Origin: Allobosea sp. TND4EK4
GTDB taxonomy: Bacteria > Pseudomonadota > Alphaproteobacteria > Rhizobiales > Beijerinckiaceae
Direction: 5' to 3'
Assembly (NCBI RefSeq): GCF_900156025.1
Contig: NZ_FTMO01000020.1
Span: 1-56,087 of the forward strand
Length of the DNA stretch: 56,087 nt
Below are positions 47,418 through 56,030 of the stretch, piece after piece. The translations under genes and the position numbers were made by a program. Numbering within the stretch: the stretch's first letter is position 1; each line of letters begins with the position of its first letter. The notes under the pieces were generated by a model, which was not told where the DNA came from, did not search any database, and was given only the letters and a program-made list of their open reading frames with translations.

Positions 47418-47663
47418 ATGCAGTCATACGAGATAGTGGTCCGCGTCCGTATGGATGCCGAGGACCCCAGAGATGCGGCACTGAGGGCATTCGGCTTGAT
47501 GACCGCCAGCACGCCATTCCGGTTCGAGGTGCGTGACGAGGCGGGCCTGGTGCAGGAATTCAGTCTCGACCTCGATGAGCAGGACGAGGCGATCGCTCTC
47601 GACTGCGGCCGTAATAGCGACGGCGTCATGGAAGGGCGCCCGAAGGGGACGCTTTCTGCATAG
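47418..47663 (+). CDS. small conserved-looking hypothetical protein
   Basis: This 81-residue acidic protein has a beta-rich look: YEIVVRVRMDAEDPRDAAL (4-22), FRFEVRDEAGLVQEFSLDLD and a DEAIALDC end. GGGAG at 47405-47409 gives good spacing to the ATG. No family is recognised. It might be a small domain with a ferredoxin-like fold, but this is only an impression. It precedes the nuclease-helicase operon by 247 bases and need not belong to it. Confidence 0.6.
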   Translation: MQSYEIVVRVRMDAEDPRDAALRAFGLMTASTPFRFEVRDEAGLVQEFSLDLDEQDEAIALDCGRNSDGVMEGRPKGTLSA

Positions 47664-47910
47664 CCCGACAGCAATCGACCGACTGCCGCTCCGCGTGGTG
47701 CGATTCTGGAGCATCAGCGAGCGGACCGGTGGCATCGTCACGGTTCTTCTCCCGCGCCGGGGGCCGCTCGGGCGCCGCTATAGGTGCGCTGGACACTAGG
47801 TTTCCGGCGCCAACGGAGCGGGAGATCTCCCAATCTCCGCGTGGTGGGCTAGTGCTAGGCCTTCAAGGGGGGCTGCGAGACGATTCGCTACGCGGGCCTT
47901 TGGAGTGGCG

Positions 47911-49092
47911 ATGTCGTCTTTGGCTTGGATTGATTTTGATGAGGCGGAGCGTCAGCGGGCGCAACGCATCATGGCCTTGTTCCAAGAGCGCGAGAGCCGC
48001 GATGAGCTGGGACTTGGGGCGATCCGCGACTCGATCGCGGATCACCTGTTTCCCGGCACGAGCACGATCCAGACCCGGCTCCGCTACATGCTGTTCATAC
48101 CGTGGATACTGCGGCGACTAGAAGGTCGTGACGGCACGGCGGCTCAGCTCAGCGCTGAGGGGCGGGCCATGGAGCTTCGCCTCACTGACGCATTGAAGGC
48201 AGGCGGTGAGACATCCGGGATCATCGGCCGAGACGCTGGGGTCCGTCTTCAGAGGCTGCCGAGCTCCGTCTATTGGGTCGGCCTTGGCGCGTGGGGGATC
48301 CGGCTTTTTCAGGGATCACGCGAAACCTACTACGCCGCCCTGCCAAACCAGCGGCGACGCCATCAGCGTCCCACCCAGGCCGAGAGCCTGGAAGTGGAGG
48401 TCCTGCATGCCGGCACCTGGCACGCGGGACTGCCACCGGCTCCGAGCGATTTTCTAGAGACCGCTTCTTTCACGCTCACGCCCGACGAGGTGCAGTTCAT
48501 CCGCGATCGGCTAATCGCCGAGGCCCCTAATGCGCTTCTTACCTGGCTCGCCCGGCAAGCTCACAATGGCGATTGCGCCTATATTTGGCAGCATCCGGCC
48601 TATGGCGACTTTCCGCCCGCCGCCCGCCGGCTGGTGGAACACGCTCAGATGTTTTCGGGCGTCATGCACGGCGCCTCGCTGCTCTACAACCTACAGCTTG
48701 CTGAGCTCCGAGACCGCCAGGACTGGGTCGAGCTCTATCGCGCCCGCCTCGCGCAGTGGATCGCGGATCTGGACGAAGATGCCACCGCAACGTGGTCGAT
48801 GGCTGACTTTTGGCGCGATGTTGCACACCCGGTCCATACTGTCCGCCCTCAGCTAGTCCATTTCGTGGAGGAATGGGTCGCGCTAGTTAGGTCGGGCGCG
48901 GAGGCGATCCCAGAGTTAGCGGCCGCCCGCTCCCTGGTGCGCGAGCGGGAACGGCGGCTAAAAACGGCGCAGTCGCGCTTTTCGAATCATGCGGCGCGCG
49001 ACCGATGGGGCGGTGCTTCGGGCGCTGATCGGCTGTCGTTCCGCTGGAGCCAGGCGCAATCTCATCTGGGGGATCTGTTGCGTGGCGAATAG
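47911..49092 (+). CDS. DUF6361-like protein, first gene of the PLD-helicase module
   Basis: This is a 393-residue soluble protein of the DUF6361 type. Its start SSLAWIDFDEAERQRAQRIM, then RDELGLGAIRDSIADHLFPG and STIQTRLRYMLFIPWI, define the family. No catalytic motif is obvious. The family role is unknown. The ATG at 47911 has GGAG at 47902-47905, while a GTG six bases upstream would overlap that site. It overlaps the next gene by eleven bases. Context points to a structural or target-recognition part of the module. Confidence 0.75.
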   Translation: MSSLAWIDFDEAERQRAQRIMALFQERESRDELGLGAIRDSIADHLFPGTSTIQTRLRYMLFIPWILRRLEGRDGTAAQLSAEGRAMELRLTDALKAGGETSGIIGRDAGVRLQRLPSSVYWVGLGAWGIRLFQGSRETYYAALPNQRRRHQRPTQAESLEVEVLHAGTWHAGLPPAPSDFLETASFTLTPDEVQFIRDRLIAEAPNALLTWLARQAHNGDCAYIWQHPAYGDFPPAARRLVEHAQMFSGVMHGASLLYNLQLAELRDRQDWVELYRARLAQWIADLDEDATATWSMADFWRDVAHPVHTVRPQLVHFVEEWVALVRSGAEAIPELAAARSLVRERERRLKTAQSRFSNHAARDRWGGASGADRLSFRWSQAQSHLGDLLRGE

Positions 49093-50941
49093 AACCTCCC
49101 TCGATCCTGAAGAGCGGGTGCTTTACGGCGAGAGCCTGGCGTCGCCATCGGGATTCATCTTCGACGCTGCCGTCGCTACGACCTATTCACTGGATTTCGA
49201 GACCGCCCTGGCCGCGCCGGTGAGCCTGGCACTGTTCGCCGCCGAAAACCGGGATGATATCCTCTGCCAACCGTTAGCCTTGCTGGAAGGTGCCGAGCGG
49301 ATTGCGGACCGGCTCGCCGTCTACAGTGACGCGGGTCATATCCAGGCTCGAACGCAGCCGCAGTCGCGGCTTTGCAGTCTGCTGGAGCGTATGATCATCG
49401 AAGTTGCAGCTCCGCAGGGCGGCGCCTTCCACCCGAAGATCTGGGTGCTGCGCTTTAAGCCTCAAGACGGTGTCGGCTCTGGCAAGATGCGGCTTTTGGT
49501 GTTGTCGCGGAATCTAACCAGCGATCGGTCATGGGATATTTCATTGCGGCTCGACGGGGATATCACCCGACGCGTGGTCGCAGACAACAAACCCATCGTC
49601 GATCTCTTGAAGAGGTTGCCCAAGCTCGCTGTCTATCCCCCCTCTGAGGAGGCCATAGATCTGACCATGGCGGTCGCCCGTGACCTCAATCGCGCACAAT
49701 GGGTGCTACCCGAGCGCTTTGATGAGCTCACCCTCGCGGTCAACGGGATCGGGAGCAAGGTCTGGTCGCCGCCGGCATGCGCGCGCATGGGGATCATCTC
49801 GCCCTTCTGCGACGACGCCACCCTCACGAAGCTCGCGGGCCTAAGCCGCGAAAAGCCTGTGCTGGTCAGTCGCAGCGACGAATTGGTGGCCTGCGCCCCG
49901 GACACGCTGGCGCGCTATGCGCGGGTGAGCGTGCTCGATGAGATGGCCGCCAGCGAGGACGGTGAAGAAGTTGAGCCCGAGAGCCTACAAGGCCTGCACG
50001 CCAAGGCCTTTATCCAGGAGATTGGCTGGAACACTATGCTCACGGTCGGCTCCGGCAACGCCACCCAAGCCGCAGTGGCCCACCGTAAGATGATCAACAA
50101 CGTCGAGGTGTTCGCGAGCCTAACGGGTAAGACCTCCAAGGTTGGCAGCGTTGAAGATATCCTTGGACTGCATGGTTTCGGACGTCTATTGCGCCCCTTC
50201 GAGGCCAATGACGGCGCTGCCTTATCGGCGGAGGCCAAGGCAGCAGAACGACGCCTTGGGGACGCCAGGCGCATTCTTTGCAGGGCGTCTTTAGCTCTGC
50301 GCTGCGAGCGCGCGCCGACCATGAACGAAGATGCAGGCGGTTGGCGGGTTTGGCTAGACTGCGACAAGCCGCTGGTGATCGCCAATTTGGCGGCGTCTTA
50401 CGTCTGGCCCATCACACGTGGAGAAGGGCACCGGCGTGATGTTCTGGCGGCGTTATCGTCCGGGGGTAGCGTCGACCTAGGCGTCATGCCGCTGGCGGAC
50501 ATAACCCGGTTCATCGCCTTCCAACTCACTGACGAAGAGAGCGACGCGCGGCTCCTGTTCAGCCTCGGTCTGCCAATAGAGGGGGTCCCGGCCGAGCGGC
50601 ACGCCGCGATTTTCCGCTCGATCATCACCAATCGAGACACGTTCTTCCGTTACCTGAGGTTGCTTCTGTCGGATTTGGGCGATCCCTTCGCCGCGGCACT
50701 CGCGGCTCAGTCCAGCGCCGCCAAAGGCGCCTGGTCCCGTGGTAGAGGCGACGATGTCCCCCTACTCGAAGACATGGTTCGCGCCCTTTGCTCCGGTGAC
50801 GACCGGCTCATCGCCATCGAACGTCTCATTTCGCGCCTGTCGGCGGAGGATGCCGCGGCAGATCCTATCCCTCCTGAGTTTCGCGCCCTTTGGGCCTCTT
50901 TCCGGTCCGCCATGATGCTGGACACCGCGCATGCCGGGTGA
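49082..50941 (+). CDS. phospholipase D-fold protein, probable nuclease subunit
   Basis: This is a 619-residue protein with two PLD-like sites. The first has HPK (117-119), SRN (142-144) and an acidic residue at Asp160. The second has HAK (306-308), GSGN (323-326) and Glu342. The HxK...N...E order with 16 residues from Asn to the acidic residue recalls PLD-type endonucleases (BfiI) rather than lipases. The start is GTG 49082, with GGGGG at 49067-49072 upstream. It overlaps the preceding gene by eleven bases and the helicase by eleven. The roughly 270-residue C-terminal part is helical and unassigned. Confidence 0.8.
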   Translation: MANRTSLDPEERVLYGESLASPSGFIFDAAVATTYSLDFETALAAPVSLALFAAENRDDILCQPLALLEGAERIADRLAVYSDAGHIQARTQPQSRLCSLLERMIIEVAAPQGGAFHPKIWVLRFKPQDGVGSGKMRLLVLSRNLTSDRSWDISLRLDGDITRRVVADNKPIVDLLKRLPKLAVYPPSEEAIDLTMAVARDLNRAQWVLPERFDELTLAVNGIGSKVWSPPACARMGIISPFCDDATLTKLAGLSREKPVLVSRSDELVACAPDTLARYARVSVLDEMAASEDGEEVEPESLQGLHAKAFIQEIGWNTMLTVGSGNATQAAVAHRKMINNVEVFASLTGKTSKVGSVEDILGLHGFGRLLRPFEANDGAALSAEAKAAERRLGDARRILCRASLALRCERAPTMNEDAGGWRVWLDCDKPLVIANLAASYVWPITRGEGHRRDVLAALSSGGSVDLGVMPLADITRFIAFQLTDEESDARLLFSLGLPIEGVPAERHAAIFRSIITNRDTFFRYLRLLLSDLGDPFAAALAAQSSAAKGAWSRGRGDDVPLLEDMVRALCSGDDRLIAIERLISRLSAEDAAADPIPPEFRALWASFRSAMMLDTAHAG

Positions 50942-53900
50942 ACCGTTCAGAGCCGGTGCGGCGATTGCTTCGCTGAAGGCCTTTCAGCGCCGCACGGTCG
51001 ACTATGTGTTCGGTCGCTTCTATGACGCCGCGAGCCCGGCCTATCAGTTCCTCGTCGCCGACGAGGTAGGCCTGGGCAAGACGATGGTGGCCCGCGGCGT
51101 CATCGCGAAGGCGATCGAGCACTTATGGGACAAGACCGACCGGATCGACATCCTCTACATCTGCTCGAACCAGGCTATTGCCGCGCAAAATCTGAATCGG
51201 CTGAATGTCCTTGGCCGCGCAGCCTTGGCGCTCCCGACCCGTATGACCTTGGTGCCCTTGCAGATGCGAGGCGAACGTTCGCTCATTGCCAACAAGGTGA
51301 ACTTTATTAGCCTGACTCCGGGCACGACCTTCGACCTGCGCTCGTCGACCGGCGTAGCTGAAGAGCGCGCTCTTTTGTTCCATCTCCTGCGGCCCTTGGT
51401 CAGCTCGCCGCGTGGCCTACAGAACCTGCTCCAGGTAGATGTCGGCACCGAACGCTGGGAGTCCTGGATTAAGCATGACATCTCCCTGAATGGGGTTGAT
51501 CAGAACCTGATTGATCGCTTCCGTAAGGACGTTGCGGCGGAGCAGGCGCTCAATGAGCGCCTGGGCGCAGCCGTCGAGCGCTTCCGACGATGGCGCGATT
51601 ACTACCCAGCGGATATGAAAGGGCTTCGCAATGCGACCATCGCTCGTTTACGCAGCAAGCTCTCGCATGCTTGTGTGGATGCCCTACAACCGGATCTCAT
51701 CATCATGGATGAGTTCCAGCGCTTTCCAGATTTGCTGCATGGCGACAGCGACGCGGCCCATCTGGCGCGTGATCTGTTCGACTACCGCGATTCTCAAGGT
51801 AACGCAGCGCGCACGCTGCTGCTGTCCGCAACGCCATATCGGATGCTAACCCTTCAGGGAGACGATGCTGCCGACGGCGATCACTACCGCGACTTTCTGG
51901 AGACGCTGACCTTCTTGTTCGGCCAGGTGCGCGGTCGTCAGATGGTCAACGCGCTGGAGCTGGAAATGCGGGCCTTCCGAGTCGCGCTCCATGGCCTCCC
52001 GGCCTCGCAACAGGACGCCCTCGCTCAGAAGGCTAAGGTCGAAACCTCACTTAAGCAGGTGATGTGCCGGACCGAGCGCGTTTCGAGCACTGCAGACCGG
52101 GATTCGATGGTTTGCGAACCGCTCTCGGCGCTCACTATCCAAGCCGATGATCTTCGGCAGGCAATGCTAGTGTCGGGCGTGGCCAGGGCGCTCGAGGCGC
52201 CCGAGATCATCGAGTATTGGAAGTCGGCGCCCTACCTCCTGAATTTCATGCGCGACTACACGCTGAAGCGGCTGCTGATAGAGAAGGAGGGCGCCAAGTC
52301 CTCGCCGGCGTTGGCGTCTGCACTCTCGGCCGCAAAGGTCGCGTGCCTGGACCAGGCCAAGCTCGACAGCTACGCGCGGATCGAGCCTGCAAACGGGCGC
52401 ATGCGCGCTGTGATGGGCGATGTCTTCCAAAATAACCTTGAGCAGCATTTGTGGATCCCGCCTTCGCTGCCCTACTATGGCGAAGGCTCTGCCGGCCCGC
52501 GTCCGACCAAGGCGCTGATCTTCTCCTCATGGACGATGGTCCCCGACGCGATAGCGGCGACGCTTTCCTATGAAGCCGAGCGCCGGATGGGCGCCGGCGA
52601 GACGGGCCGCGGCTACTTCGATCAAAAACGCCCGCGGCCGCTACAGTTTCGCCAGGTGGATGGACGACTTGCTGGGCTACGCGCGCTGCTGCTGATCTAT
52701 CCCTCGCCACTATTGGCTGAACTCGGCGATCCGCTCGTGATCATGAGTTCAGCATCGAAGCAATTGTCATACGCCGCTACACGGGCGGCCGTCGCCAATC
52801 GTCTCCGGCCTTCCTTGACTGGGCTAACGGAGAGCCCGCCCGGCGACTTGGATATGGCATCCGCCGAGTGGGCCCTGCCGGCCGTCCTCGATGCTTCCGC
52901 CGGCAACAAGGCTTTATCCTGGATCGCAGCCTGGGATGGTATGGTGGCGTTGGCAAATGAGGTCGGCTTCAAGGACCATGTCGCCGCCCTGAAGGACGCA
53001 GCCAAGGGCGTTAATATCGGGCCGGTCTCAGATGAGGCGCTCGACCTCCTGGTCGATGTCGCGCTAGGCAGCCCAGCCGTCTGCGCCCTTCGCGCGCTGC
53101 GCCGCGTTGCCCCTGACCTTGCATGGGACGATCCGCGACTGCTTCGGGCCGCAGCGCAGGTTTCATGGGGTTTTCGGACCCTATTCAACCAGCATGACGC
53201 GGTGGCGCTCCTGCGCCGGGGCGACGAGGACCGCTATTGGCATAGGGTTCTCACTTTCTCGGCCCAGCAGAACCTTCAGGCTGTGCTGGACGAATACGCC
53301 CATTACCTGGTGGACGCCCAGGGCCTGAGCGCGGCCGAACCTGGAGACCGGGTCGCCGGGCTGGGCCAGGCCATGGCCGACACATTGTCTATCCGACCGT
53401 CGCAGATCGACGTCGACAACCCCACGCTGATCGAAGGCAAGCTCAAGGTTGGCAAATTCCATATGCGAGGCCGGTTCGCTATGCGCTTGGCCGACTATCG
53501 CGACGAAGAGGGTGCCGTCGCCCGATTGGGTGGGGTGCGTGACGCCTTCAACTCGCCGTTTAGGCCCTTCGTGCTGGCAACAACATCGGTTGGCCAGGAG
53601 GGGCTGGATTTTCATCCATATTGCTACCGCGTCTACCATTGGAACCTGCCCGGCAATCCGGTCGATCTAGAGCAGCGCGAAGGACGCGTGCATCGCTTCA
53701 AAGGCCACGCCGTCCGCCTGAACGTAGCGCACAATCATGGTGCCGAGCTGATGGGGCGGGGGGCTGTGCCCGCCGACCCGTGGGAAGAGATGTTCGCTGC
53801 AGCACGAGCGGCGACAATTTCCGACACTGATCTCGCACCCTACTGGCTTTGCGAGGGGCCGGTGAAAGTGGAGCGGCGAGTGCCGATCCTGCCCTTCAGC

Positions 53901-54065
53901 CGCGAGACCCAGCGGTTGGAGTGGCTAAAGCGAAGCCTTACGGTCTACCGGCTCGCCTTCGGTCAGCCTCGGCAGGATGATCTGCTCGGCTACCTGGGCG
54001 ACCTGCTGGACCAGGACATGTCAATGGAAGAGCTGGAGGCGTTGCAAATCAGGCTGCAGCCATAA
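50931..54065 (+). CDS. SNF2-like superfamily 2 helicase/translocase
   Basis: This 1044-residue ATPase has Walker A DEVGLGKT (44-51), motif II MDEFQ (259-263), motif III LSATPYRM (298-305), IFSSW near 535, motif V VGQEGLDF (887-894) and motif VI QREGRVHRFKGH (915-926). DEVGLGKT and the 'SATP' form place it with SNF2-type dsDNA translocases used in several defence systems. About 340 residues separate IFSSW from motif V, a helical insertion larger than usual. Its start overlaps the PLD gene by eleven bases. It should act as the motor of the three-gene complex. Confidence 0.9.
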   Translation: MPGEPFRAGAAIASLKAFQRRTVDYVFGRFYDAASPAYQFLVADEVGLGKTMVARGVIAKAIEHLWDKTDRIDILYICSNQAIAAQNLNRLNVLGRAALALPTRMTLVPLQMRGERSLIANKVNFISLTPGTTFDLRSSTGVAEERALLFHLLRPLVSSPRGLQNLLQVDVGTERWESWIKHDISLNGVDQNLIDRFRKDVAAEQALNERLGAAVERFRRWRDYYPADMKGLRNATIARLRSKLSHACVDALQPDLIIMDEFQRFPDLLHGDSDAAHLARDLFDYRDSQGNAARTLLLSATPYRMLTLQGDDAADGDHYRDFLETLTFLFGQVRGRQMVNALELEMRAFRVALHGLPASQQDALAQKAKVETSLKQVMCRTERVSSTADRDSMVCEPLSALTIQADDLRQAMLVSGVARALEAPEIIEYWKSAPYLLNFMRDYTLKRLLIEKEGAKSSPALASALSAAKVACLDQAKLDSYARIEPANGRMRAVMGDVFQNNLEQHLWIPPSLPYYGEGSAGPRPTKALIFSSWTMVPDAIAATLSYEAERRMGAGETGRGYFDQKRPRPLQFRQVDGRLAGLRALLLIYPSPLLAELGDPLVIMSSASKQLSYAATRAAVANRLRPSLTGLTESPPGDLDMASAEWALPAVLDASAGNKALSWIAAWDGMVALANEVGFKDHVAALKDAAKGVNIGPVSDEALDLLVDVALGSPAVCALRALRRVAPDLAWDDPRLLRAAAQVSWGFRTLFNQHDAVALLRRGDEDRYWHRVLTFSAQQNLQAVLDEYAHYLVDAQGLSAAEPGDRVAGLGQAMADTLSIRPSQIDVDNPTLIEGKLKVGKFHMRGRFAMRLADYRDEEGAVARLGGVRDAFNSPFRPFVLATTSVGQEGLDFHPYCYRVYHWNLPGNPVDLEQREGRVHRFKGHAVRLNVAHNHGAELMGRGAVPADPWEEMFAAARAATISDTDLAPYWLCEGPVKVERRVPILPFSRETQRLEWLKRSLTVYRLAFGQPRQDDLLGYLGDLLDQDMSMEELEALQIRLQP

Positions 54066-54387
54066 TCTTGTTGCCGAGCAAAAATGCCGACTTGCCAAGC
54101 TTCTGATGGTCAACGCCCTCTAACCGCAGGAATGCTTGGCGTTCCGTCGTTGCTTTCAGTCTGAGACACCGCAAATCAGAAAGAGACCGAATGGTAGCTT
54201 CGCAGCTAGGCGATGCAATTATGTAAGCCCCATGACAGCTAGGGCGAACATTGCGAGGGGCGCGCCAGGTTTTGCGGAAACTCAGGCGATCAAGCGGCTA
54301 TTTCTGCATCGCGTCGAGCGACGCGTTATAATGGTAATGCAGCCCGTAGCTGCGACAACTGCTCGACCAAGGTGACCGTTTCGCTCC
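54066..54387. other. 322-base gap after the helicase gene
   Basis: No convincing gene, hairpin terminator or repeat is seen. A 79-residue plus-strand frame (54136-54375) has no protein-like pattern. The segment probably carries the promoter of the Rep-like gene. Confidence 0.5.
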
Positions 54388-55599
54388 ATGCTCCGCATTC
54401 CGCTGCTCACAATCAAGTCCCCAGCCACCCTTGGCCATCTGCAATACGAACGAGCGCCGATCGAGAAGAAGCAGCGTAGATTCCAGGACCGTTACGTGCT
54501 CGTGCCTGGCGTGCAGTTGTATGAGTATGAGTGTCGTGCGGTGATCGATTGGATCAGGGTCCGGCTGGTATTCGGCAAGGCGACTCAGCATCAATGGATC
54601 CAGCAAGTTGTTAAGCCGGTCATCGGGCGCAAGTGCCATGTCTGCGTAGTCGATGAGACGCCGGGCCGCGTTTCGAGCGTGTTTGAGATCACGTTCCAAG
54701 AACCGGATCTTCGTCAGGTGAACAGCATATGCTGGTTATTAGACGCGAAGTTCGATCTTCAGGCCCTTCCGATCGTCGCTGCGATCGAGATCAGCGTTGA
54801 TTTCCGGTCGCGGTTCCGGGACGCTCATGACCGAGCTAAGCTGTTCATGGCTCTAACACGGCACTTCGAGCCGTCCCGCGATGTAATCAGCAACCACAGC
54901 GACTGGCCGCGTTTCACGTTCGGCGAGGGCGAAGACGATACCGTTGGGGCGATTGGCCGGAAGAAGGGGTGGCCCGTTCTGGACGACGACTACCTTATGT
55001 CTGTCGACGCTGATCGACAGCCGTTCGTCGACGCCTGCTATTATGTCGGGGCGAGAGAGTCTGACATCCGATGGCGCATCATGGATAAGGTCGTTGACCG
55101 GCAGCATGTGGCGGCAGGCACCTCGGTCAGTCTGGACGACATCGATAAGCGGGTCCGGATCGAGGTCACCTTAAGCCGGAGCGCCGTTGCCGGACTGGGT
55201 ATCGACTACCTGACGGATCTGGCGCACCTGCGGTTCGCCACGCTTCAGTCCAAGTTCTTCAGCTTCGTGCTGCCGACCTTCTCGGCCACGAGCCAGCTTT
55301 CCGCAGGGGCGATGAAAGCCGTCAGGCTCGTTCATGAGGAAAAGCGCGAGCAAAAATTCCTCGGCACCGGCGCGATTGGACTAGGCGCGATGAACACGGT
55401 GTGGGCGCGTCGCATGAAGACGGTCCGGAAGGACGTCAGATCTCGCTCACGGACGAGCGGGCGCACGATGACGCCAGCCAAGCGGGTGGGGAGAGGTGCG
55501 TCTGGCAGCTTCTTGGCCTTCGAGGAGCTGAACGAGCGCGTGCGCGTCGCGCTAAGGTGTCTGGGCGCGCGCGTCGCAGCAGAACTGACTGGTGCCTGA
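54388..55599 (+). CDS. rolling-circle replication initiation factor-like protein (Rep_trans type)
   Basis: This is a 403-residue protein. VIDWIRVRLVFG (52-63), IEISVDFRSR (133-142), YVGARESDIRWRIMDK (219-234) and RIEVTL (257-262) match the order of motifs in Rep_trans-type initiators, whose YxGxRxSDxxxRIxDK block precedes an acidic strand. These proteins nick plasmid or phage origins and remain bound to DNA. I do not see a clear catalytic Tyr. The C-terminal 60 residues are basic. It suggests that an integrated plasmid or phage-like element is present. No strong ribosome site precedes the ATG. Confidence 0.55.
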   Translation: MLRIPLLTIKSPATLGHLQYERAPIEKKQRRFQDRYVLVPGVQLYEYECRAVIDWIRVRLVFGKATQHQWIQQVVKPVIGRKCHVCVVDETPGRVSSVFEITFQEPDLRQVNSICWLLDAKFDLQALPIVAAIEISVDFRSRFRDAHDRAKLFMALTRHFEPSRDVISNHSDWPRFTFGEGEDDTVGAIGRKKGWPVLDDDYLMSVDADRQPFVDACYYVGARESDIRWRIMDKVVDRQHVAAGTSVSLDDIDKRVRIEVTLSRSAVAGLGIDYLTDLAHLRFATLQSKFFSFVLPTFSATSQLSAGAMKAVRLVHEEKREQKFLGTGAIGLGAMNTVWARRMKTVRKDVRSRSRTSGRTMTPAKRVGRGASGSFLAFEELNERVRVALRCLGARVAAELTGA

Positions 55600-55803
55600 G
55601 GATCTGGTGTCTCGAAAGGGATAAGAGCTGGACGAGGGTGAGAAAGGCAGATGAAGATCGCGACCGGTTAGCAAGTTAGTAGGCCGGCATGCCCAAGGAT
55701 CCGCGCGCGGCCCGACGCCATCGCGCGTTATCGCGCCTCTCGAGCGGGCGGTCTGCGAAATCCTGGTCGGAAAAAGTTGTCAGGTCGCATCGTCCTGACG
55801 GCG

Positions 55804-55994
55804 TCAGATCGCTGCGCTGGCCTCGCCTGCTCGCAGCCGCAGCGCCTCGTAGAGCTGCGCCGGCCCGAGGAGAACATCCTTCAGCCCCTCCTGAACTTTT
55901 TGTGAGCCCAATGCCTGCTTGCTCAGCGAGGTGTGAGCCTCTAGCGCATCCATGATCGCATTCATCAGCTCAGCCCGGAGCGTCGGAGAGTTGT
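55804..55994 (-). pseudogene. fragment resembling the C-terminus of a type I restriction HsdR subunit
   Basis: About 63 residues on the minus strand (with NAIMDALEAHTSLSKQAL then GLKDVLLGPAQLYEAL) recall the end of HsdR motor subunits. No helicase or nuclease part is present. The upstream sequence is occupied by another gene's C-terminus, so this is a truncated remnant. The assignment is from memory and only moderate. Confidence 0.4.
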
Positions 55995-56030
55995 AACCGT
56001 CCGGTCTCGGCCCTGTGAGCTTTAGCGCTC

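Noticed and set aside
47911..54065. Assignment of the module to DISARM, BREX or DPD
   Set aside because: No DrmB (DUF1998), DrmA, PglX, PglZ, BrxC or DpdA homologue and no DNA methyltransferase are seen in the window; only the general helicase-plus-PLD theme is shared.
54136..54375. A 79-residue plus-strand frame between the helicase and Rep-like genes
   Set aside because: No ribosome site and no protein-like composition.
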